5,665 bases of DNA, taken from the NCBI GenBank assembly GCA_946480705.1, contig CAMLLF010000298.1:1-5665 (forward strand), written 5' to 3'. The stretch comes from an uncultured Lysobacteraceae bacterium. GTDB lineage: Bacteria; Pseudomonadota; Gammaproteobacteria; Xanthomonadales; Rhodanobacteraceae. How positions within the stretch are numbered: the first letter of the stretch is position 1; every line of letters begins with the position of its first letter. Below the pieces are notes generated by a model. That model made no database searches and was not told the DNA's origin. It worked only from the letters and a program-made list of their open reading frames with translations. The translations under genes and the position numbers were made by a program. This document shows, one piece after another, positions 1-4,245 of this stretch.

Positions 1-82
1 AGCTCGCGGTCTCGAGCGCGACCAGCGCGTCCAGATCGGCGGTTTCGGCGCGGCGCAGGCGGAAGTCGGGGGACGGAGGCAC
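1..82 (-). CDS. GNAT-family N-acetyltransferase, N-terminal fragment
   Basis: Only the first 27 codons are in the window; the rest lies beyond the left edge. Read on the minus strand from a GTG at 82-80, the peptide begins MPPSPDFRLRRAETADLD and continues ALVALETAS. This is the typical opening of a GNAT fold: a first beta strand (FRLRRA) followed by a T/P-x-D-L-x-A-L-x-x-L-E helix. No in-frame ATG was found nearby upstream, and no clear Shine-Dalgarno precedes the GTG, so the start is provisional. The gene is divergent from the RimK-like ligase at 342. From family knowledge, RimK-like ligases with an RLAN N-terminus often neighbour a GNAT protein, sometimes one fused to a C39-type peptidase. 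That fusion cannot be seen here. The acceptor substrate is unknown. The family call rests on a short stretch of sequence and on context. Confidence 0.6.
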   Translation of the reverse strand, partial: MPPSPDFRLRRAETADLDALVALETAS

Positions 83-285
83 GCGGCGGAGACTAGCAGG
101 CCGCGGACGCGCGCAGGTGTGTCGCAGGCCCGGACCGGCGCTGCATGTCGGCGTCCCGGCGCATTCGCTGAACTGCGCCTGCACGGTCGCGCCGCGGGGT
201 ACGTAACGGAACCTTGCGCACGTGCCGCGCTCACAGCCCTGTGTCACACTCGCGCCGCTCGCAAATCCACGTGTCCGCCCCTGCC

Positions 286-345
286 ATGCCCGACCCTGAC
301 CCTGCGGTCATCGACCGCATCGCCGTCTCGTACCTGCACTCATGA
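286..345 (+). other. possible 19-codon leader ORF coupled to the RimK-like gene
   Basis: A mini-ORF MPDPDPAVIDRIAVSYLHS starts at ATG 286 and stops at TGA 343-345. It overlaps the ATG of the downstream ligase in an ATGA arrangement typical of translational coupling. In-frame GTG codons at 271 and 241 could lengthen it to 24 or 34 residues; the frame is closed by TGA at 169-171. No Shine-Dalgarno is visible before any of these starts, and the peptide resembles nothing I recognise. It is listed because the ligase start also lacks a recognisable ribosome-binding site, so coupling is one explanation. It could equally be chance in GC-rich DNA. The rest of 83-341 shows no convincing -10/-35 pair. 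Confidence 0.2.
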
Positions 346-1823
346 GTCGCCTCGTCATCGTCGTCGAAAAGGCGTCGGACTGGGGTTCGTACTACCCGTC
401 GGACAACGTGGTCACTGCGAAGGACTATCTGCGCGAGTCGCTCGACGCCGACGATGAACGCACGCAGGTCATCAACCTCTGCCGCAGCTACAAATACCTC
501 GGCACCGGCTACTACGTGTCGCTGCTGGCCGAGGCGCGCGGACACAAGGTCATCCCGTCGGTGCGCACGATCAACGATCTGCGCCGGCGCTCGCTCTACG
601 GCCTCGACATCGAGGATCTCGAACAGCGCATCAGCCGTTTCCTGCCCGATTCGCGCGACACGACCGACTTCGGCCTGCAGGTGTATTTCGGCGAGACCAG
701 CTACGCGCCGCTGCAGGATCTCGCGCGCCAGGTGTTCGAAATGTTTCCGTGCCCGATCCTGCGCATCGAGTTCGAGCGCGAGCGCGAATGGGGCATCTCG
801 GCGATCAAGCCGGCCGGCTTGCATACGCTCAACGATCCGCAGGAAGACGCGTTCGCCGACGCGCTCGACCGGTTCTCGAAGAAGCTCTGGCGCAAGCCGC
901 GCGCGCGGCGCAAGTTCCGCTACGACATCGCGATGCTGCACGACCCGGCCGAGGCGATGCCGCCGTCGAACAAGCGCGCGCTGAAATCCTTCGTCGACGC
1001 GGGCAAGGATCTCGGCATCGAGGTCGACCCGATCACGCGCAACGACTACACGCGGCTCGCCGAATACGACGGGCTGTTCATCCGTGAAACCACGGCGCTC
1101 GACAATCACACCTACCGCTTCGCGAACAAGGCGGAGAAGGAAGGCATGGTCGTCATGGACGATCCGACGTCGATCCTGCGCTGCACGAACAAGATCTACC
1201 TGCACGACCTGCTGCGCTCGCGCAAGCTGCCGACGCCCAAGAGCGAAATCCTGTTCCGCGACGACACGAAGAAACTCGCCGAGCTGCCGGCGCTGCTCGG
1301 CTTTCCGATCGTGCTCAAGATTCCCGACGGCTCGTTCTCGCGCGGCATCGTCAAGGTCGAGAACGCCGAGGAACTCAAGAAGGGCACCGAGGACCTGTTC
1401 CAGCACACCGCGCTCGTCATCGCGCAGGAATACCTCTACACCGATTTCGACTGGCGCATCGGCGTGCTCAACAAGGATCCGCTGTACGCGTGCCAGTACT
1501 TCATGTCGCGCGGCCACTGGCAGATCTACAACCACGGCGCGCGCGGCACGGCGAAATCCGGCGGCTTCAAGACGCTGCCCGTGCGCGAAGCGCCGCCCGA
1601 GGTCGTGCGGCTCGCGCTGAAGGCGACCAGCCTCATCGGCGACGGACTCTACGGCGTCGATCTCAAGCAGGTCGGCAATCGCATCGTCGTCATCGAAGTC
1701 AATGACAATCCGTCGATCGATGCGGGCGTGGAAGACGAATACCTCGGCGACGATCTCTATCGCCGCATCATGGAAGAATTCCTGCGCCGGCTCGAACGCA
1801 AGCGGCTGGGCATCGAGGATTGA
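342..1823 (+). CDS. RimK-like ATP-grasp ligase with RLAN-type N-terminal domain
   Basis: A complete 493-residue cytoplasmic protein predicted to join a carboxylate to an amine with ATP hydrolysis (acyl-phosphate intermediate), as in RimK and glutathione synthetase. Residues about 1-190 look like the RLAN domain that precedes ATP-grasp in this subfamily (MSRLVIVVEKASDWGSYYPS, then CRSYKYLGTGYYVSLLAEA). The ATP-grasp domain spans about 280-485. K284 and K326 (IVLKIPDGSFSRGI) fit nucleotide-binding lysines, E363 (AQEYLYTDFDWR) is in the hinge region, and D440 (YGVDLK), E452 and N454 (IEVNDNPS) fit the Mg2+-binding set. All catalytic positions appear intact. At nearly 500 residues it is much longer than E. 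coli RimK (about 300), so it is not classical ribosomal S6 modification RimK. ATG 342 is used because the family begins MSRLVIVV at this point; no Shine-Dalgarno precedes it. It is divergent from the GNAT gene and followed within 10 nt by the REPIN. The substrate is unknown. Confidence 0.93.
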   Translation: MSRLVIVVEKASDWGSYYPSDNVVTAKDYLRESLDADDERTQVINLCRSYKYLGTGYYVSLLAEARGHKVIPSVRTINDLRRRSLYGLDIEDLEQRISRFLPDSRDTTDFGLQVYFGETSYAPLQDLARQVFEMFPCPILRIEFEREREWGISAIKPAGLHTLNDPQEDAFADALDRFSKKLWRKPRARRKFRYDIAMLHDPAEAMPPSNKRALKSFVDAGKDLGIEVDPITRNDYTRLAEYDGLFIRETTALDNHTYRFANKAEKEGMVVMDDPTSILRCTNKIYLHDLLRSRKLPTPKSEILFRDDTKKLAELPALLGFPIVLKIPDGSFSRGIVKVENAEELKKGTEDLFQHTALVIAQEYLYTDFDWRIGVLNKDPLYACQYFMSRGHWQIYNHGARGTAKSGGFKTLPVREAPPEVVRLALKATSLIGDGLYGVDLKQVGNRIVVIEVNDNPSIDAGVEDEYLGDDLYRRIMEEFLRRLERKRLGIED

Positions 1824-1830
1824 GAGCCCT

Positions 1831-1873
1831 GGTAGGTTGGCGGTGAGCCGCAGGCGAACCCCAACATCGAGGT
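1831..1873 (+). repeat. left REP arm of the inverted pair
   Basis: This 43-nt arm begins GGTAGGTTGGCGGTGAGCCG and is identical to the reverse complement of 1967-2009. It starts 7 nt after the stop codon of the RimK-like gene (TGA 1821-1823). It contains its own imperfect palindrome, with GCGG/CCGC around TGAG. Confidence 0.9.
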
Positions 1874-1966
1874 GGTTCCGCTGCGAAGAACCCGTGCCGG
1901 AAATAGTCGCTTGCGGCTATGTTTCCACAGCGCCGTGACGAAGTCCTCCGCTCGGCGGAAGCGGCG

Positions 1967-2009
1967 ACCTCGATGTTGGGGTTCGCCTGCGGCTCACCGC
2001 CAACCTACC
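1967..2009 (-). repeat. right REP arm of the inverted pair
   Basis: This is the exact reverse complement of 1831-1873. On the minus strand its GTAG head reads straight into the end of the small membrane-protein gene: the TAG stop of that gene (2007-2005) is the TAG of the REP head. Confidence 0.9.
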
Positions 2010-2355
2010 GCGCACTCGCGATGCGACGCGCCTGTGCCCTGACGTGACGCCATCCCTGGCGCCGGTCGAACGGACTTCCGGTCCCGGCCACGTCAGAACG
2101 GCGATACAGGAACGAGCCGACGAGGATGGCCCGCGCCTGTGCCGCCAACCGCCGGCGATGTTGCATCGCCCACATCAGGAGTGGTGCACCCACGAGCCAG
2201 TACGCGGTCCAGCCGAAGGCGAGCGAATGCGCGCGTGCGGCAGGCAGCAGCAGAACGCCGGCAATGCCGGCGACGAGCCAGAGTTCGACGAAGCGCGCGA
2301 TCAGGGTGGATTCGGGCGAACGATCGACGGGCTGTTGCGTTCGTGCCTGAGGCAT
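2005..2355 (-). CDS. small two-helix membrane protein, function unknown
   Basis: This 116-residue protein has a short polar N-terminus, then two hydrophobic segments at about residues 22-40 (FVELWLVAGIAGVLLLPAA) and 46-64 (AFGWTAYWLVGAPLLMWAM), joined by a short loop. A strongly basic tail follows (QHRRRL, then FLYRR, ending RAQARRIASAR). By the positive-inside rule this predicts a hairpin with its C-terminus in the cytoplasm. ATG at 2355-2353 is supported by GGAGA (plus-strand 2365-2361) with a 7-nt gap, so this is likely a real gene and not a shadow. I recognise it only as the kind of conserved hypothetical inner-membrane protein common in Xanthomonadales. It is divergent from the Kef-like antiporter, 110 bp apart, and could share regulation with it. 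Its stop codon lies in the REP arm, so the last residues may differ from those of relatives lacking the repeat. Confidence 0.75.
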   Translation of the reverse strand: MPQARTQQPVDRSPESTLIARFVELWLVAGIAGVLLLPAARAHSLAFGWTAYWLVGAPLLMWAMQHRRRLAAQARAILVGSFLYRRSDVAGTGSPFDRRQGWRHVRAQARRIASAR

Positions 2356-2360
2356 GGCGT

Positions 2361-2365
2361 TCTCC
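2361..2365 (-). promoter_or_regulatory. ribosome-binding site of the small membrane-protein gene
   Basis: The minus strand reads GGAGA followed by ACGCC and then ATG. The match to the anti-Shine-Dalgarno sequence and the short spacing fix the start at 2355 and support the ORF as translated. Confidence 0.65.
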
Positions 2366-2434
2366 GCTCGTGGGTGCCGACGCAGTATCCGCAGCGCGAA
2401 TCTCAGATCCTGCGAGTGCGCGAAAGCCGCGTGA

Positions 2435-2440
2435 CATAAT
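2435..2440 (+). promoter_or_regulatory. candidate -10 box for the Kef-like gene
   Basis: CATAAT matches the sigma-70 -10 consensus at five of six positions and is a conspicuous AT-rich island in GC-rich sequence. It sits 25 nt before the GTG start, which would give a 5' leader of roughly 18-20 nt carrying the ribosome-binding site. There is no good -35; CTGCGA at 2410-2415 is a weak candidate with a long 19-nt spacer. On the opposite strand, GATACT (2389-2384) is a weaker -10 candidate for the divergent gene. Confidence 0.4.
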
Positions 2441-2454
2441 CGTCCGACCTCATC

Positions 2455-2459
2455 GGAGA
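2455..2459 (+). promoter_or_regulatory. ribosome-binding site that sets the Kef-like GTG start
   Basis: GGAGA lies 6 nt before the GTG at 2466-2468. The frame is open much further upstream, to an ATG at 2139, but that extension overlaps the divergent membrane-protein gene, encodes arginine-rich low-complexity sequence and has no family similarity. This site therefore decides the start. Confidence 0.75.
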
Positions 2460-2465
2460 CGGCGC

Positions 2466-4142
2466 GTGGAAACCCACACCATCCTGCAGTACACCGTCGT
2501 GCTCCTCGCCGCTGCCGTCGTCGCGGTGCCGATCGCGAAACGCTTCGAACTCGGCGCCGTGCTCGGCTATCTGATCGCCGGCGCCGTGATCGGCCCTTCA
2601 GGCTTCAAGCTGCTGCAGAACCCGGAACAGATCGCGCACATCTCCGAACTCGGCGTCGTGCTGCTGCTGTTCGTGATCGGGCTCGAACTGTCGCCGCAGC
2701 GGCTCTGGGTCATGCGCAAAGCCGTGTTCGGCGCGGGCCTCGCGCAGGTGCTCGCGACCGCCGGCGTGATCGCGGCGATCGCGATCGCCGCATTCGACGT
2801 CGTGCCGAAGTCGGCCGTCGTGATCGGTCTCGGCCTCGCGCTGTCGTCGACCGCGTTCGGCCTGCAGCTCCTTGCCGAACGCAAGGAACTCACATCGCCG
2901 CACGGCCGTCAGGGCTTCGCGATCCTGCTGTTCCAGGATCTCGCGGCAATCCCGATTCTCGCGATCGTGCCGGTGCTCGCGGTCGGCCAGGGCGCGGCGG
3001 TCAACACGATCGAAGCCGGCAAGGTCGTCGGCACGCTCGCACTCGTCGTGCTCGCCGGACGCTTCCTGCTGCGTCCCGTGTTCCGCATCGCGGTGAACAC
3101 GCGCATACCCGAAGTGTTTACGGCGACCGCGTTGCTCGTCGTCATCGGCACGGCCTGGCTCATGGAACTCGCCGGCATCTCGATGGCGCTCGGCGCTTTC
3201 CTCGCGGGTCTGCTGCTGGCCGATTCGGAATATCGCCACGAACTCGAATCGCAGATCGAACCGGTCGGCATGACCGTCGGCGGCCTCGATCGCTGGCAGT
3301 CGCTGTCGCTCGCCGCGGTCCTCGCCGCCGGCGGAGAATTCGCGTTCGTCGTGTTCTCGCTGGCCGCGGGCAACAATCTGATCGACCCGCGCACGCACGG
3401 GCTGCTGACGCTCGTCATCACGCTGTCGATGGCGGCGACGCCGCCGTTGCTGCTCGCGCTCGGCCAGCTCGTGCAGGCGAATACGCACAAGCCCGAGCGC
3501 GAGTTCGACCGCATCGACGGCGATCCGCCGCGCGTCATCATCGCGGGCTTCGGCCGTGTCGGGCAGATCGTCGCGCGCGTGCTGCGCGCGCAGAAGATTC
3601 CGTTCACCGCGCTGGAGAATTCGATCGAACAGGTCGATGCGTCGCGGCGTTTCGGCAGCACGATCTATTTCGGCGATCCGAGCCGGCCCGAGCTGCTGCG
3701 CGCCGCGCATGCGGACCGTGCCGAGATCTTCGTACTCGCGACCGACGATCCCGAAGCCAACGTGCGCACGGCGCGGCTGGTCAAGCGCATGTATCCGAAT
3801 CTCAAGATCTTCGCGCGCGCGCGCAATCGCCAGCACGCGTTCAAGCTCATGGATCTCAATGTCGACGGCGTCGTGCGCGAAACGCTCGAAGGCAGCCTCG
3901 ACCTGACGCGTCAGGTGCTCGAAGCGCTGGGCCAGCCGCCGCGCGTCGCCGCCGACCGCATCGCGCGCTTCCGCACGCACGACGAAGCGCTGCTCAAGGC
4001 CCAGCACCTCGTCTACGACGACGACGCGGCCCTGATCCAGTCTTCGCAGGAAGCTCTCGTCGAACTGGAACGGATCTTCGCGGCCGACACGAGCGAAGTG
4101 CAGACGCAGGAGTGGGTTGGCGGCGTGAATCGGGAGTGGTGA
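2466..4142 (+). CDS. kefC: KefB/KefC-type K+/H+ antiporter (CPA2) with RCK domain; shortened membrane domain
   Basis: This 558-residue inner-membrane protein (GTG start) is expected to exchange K+ for H+ under glutathione-linked control. Residues 1-335 are the CPA2 membrane domain: LGYLIAGAVIGP (33-44), ELGVVLLLFVIGLEL (61-75), LALSSTAFGLQLLAER (124-139), the ion-site FQDLAAIP with D158, and ISMALGAFLAGLLLADSEYRH (238-258). HELESQIEP (258-266) matches the E. coli KefC regulatory loop HALESDIEP, with Q263 in place of D264. Residues 356-490 are an RCK/TrkA-N Rossmann domain (IIAGFGRVGQIV, then YFGDPSRPELL, then RARN). Compared with E. coli KefC from memory, only 24 residues instead of about 69 separate the loop from EFAF: the FKGLLLGLFF helix and most of the next one are absent, with the frame intact. 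The usual QGGEFAF reads AGGEFAF (A288). No KefF/KefG partner is in the window. The family is certain; full antiport function is doubtful. Confidence 0.93.
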   Translation: METHTILQYTVVLLAAAVVAVPIAKRFELGAVLGYLIAGAVIGPSGFKLLQNPEQIAHISELGVVLLLFVIGLELSPQRLWVMRKAVFGAGLAQVLATAGVIAAIAIAAFDVVPKSAVVIGLGLALSSTAFGLQLLAERKELTSPHGRQGFAILLFQDLAAIPILAIVPVLAVGQGAAVNTIEAGKVVGTLALVVLAGRFLLRPVFRIAVNTRIPEVFTATALLVVIGTAWLMELAGISMALGAFLAGLLLADSEYRHELESQIEPVGMTVGGLDRWQSLSLAAVLAAGGEFAFVVFSLAAGNNLIDPRTHGLLTLVITLSMAATPPLLLALGQLVQANTHKPEREFDRIDGDPPRVIIAGFGRVGQIVARVLRAQKIPFTALENSIEQVDASRRFGSTIYFGDPSRPELLRAAHADRAEIFVLATDDPEANVRTARLVKRMYPNLKIFARARNRQHAFKLMDLNVDGVVRETLEGSLDLTRQVLEALGQPPRVAADRIARFRTHDEALLKAQHLVYDDDAALIQSSQEALVELERIFAADTSEVQTQEWVGGVNREW

Positions 4143-4157
4143 AAAGAAACGCGTTGA

Positions 4158-4203
4158 GAGGAGCGAGCCGTGAGCGGAGGGCCACCTCACATACTCGCTT
4201 CTC
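4158..4203 (-). terminator. hairpin between convergent genes, probable terminator of the ankyrin gene
   Basis: GAGGAGCGAG (4158-4167) pairs with CTCGCTTCTC (4194-4203) over 10 bp with one G-U pair. Inside it, GTGAG (4170-4174) pairs with CTCAC (4186-4190). On the minus strand the stem is followed after a few bases by a T-rich run (TTTCTTTT), so it suits the ankyrin transcript. On the plus strand there is no T tract, so its value as a kef terminator is weaker. Confidence 0.45.
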
Positions 4204-4245
4204 GCTGCTCTTCACTTCGATGGCGGCACCGCCGATCCAATCCCC

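Larger units (their letters stand above)
1831..2009. repeat. REPIN/BIME-like element: two inverted GTAG-type REPs
   Basis: The two 43-nt ends (1831-1873 and 1967-2009) are perfect reverse complements, separated by a 93-nt core. Just inside each end is the tetranucleotide GTAG (1832-1835, and CTAC at 2005-2008). This is the head that marks GTAG-type REP sequences, such as the SMAG repeats of Stenotrophomonas, which are mobilised in trans by RAYT transposases. Each arm can fold alone: GCGG (1840-1843), loop TGAG, CCGC (1848-1851), with GTTGG/CCAAC outside. The core has a second small hairpin, ATAGTCGC (1903-1910) with GCGGCTAT (1913-1920). There is no coding capacity and no transposase nearby. 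No flanking target duplication is evident. Lying between convergent genes, its long stem could stabilise or terminate transcripts from both sides. The repeat is directly visible; the REPIN classification is inferred. Confidence 0.88.

Noticed and set aside
119..457. Plus-strand ORF of 112 codons over the ligase start
   Set aside because: It runs out of frame into the ligase gene, has low-complexity A/R-rich composition, no Shine-Dalgarno and no similarity.
231..1535. Long minus-strand ORF (434 codons) opposite the RimK-like gene
   Set aside because: Its composition (R, A, V, E-rich, no recognisable domain) is what antisense of a GC-rich gene gives; the plus-strand frame has a full, motif-intact enzyme.
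1831..2009. Insertion sequence or phage attachment site as the explanation for the inverted repeat
   Set aside because: There is no transposase, integrase or tRNA, and no flanking duplication is evident. The GTAG heads and internal palindromes fit a REP doublet better.
2139..2465. N-terminal extension of the Kef-like frame from ATG 2139
   Set aside because: It overlaps the divergent membrane-protein gene, is arginine-rich without family similarity, and a GTG with good GGAGA at 2466 gives the expected N-terminus of the family.
3237..3350. Frameshift pseudogene as the explanation of the short Kef membrane domain
   Set aside because: The frame stays open and family-like on both sides of the gap; the loss is in frame, so a simple frameshift does not explain it.
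2598..4190. Long minus-strand ORF (530 codons) opposite the Kef-like gene
   Set aside because: It is a mirror frame of codon bias, rich in R, E, H and D with no domains, while the plus strand encodes a clear antiporter. Such open antisense frames are expected at this GC content.
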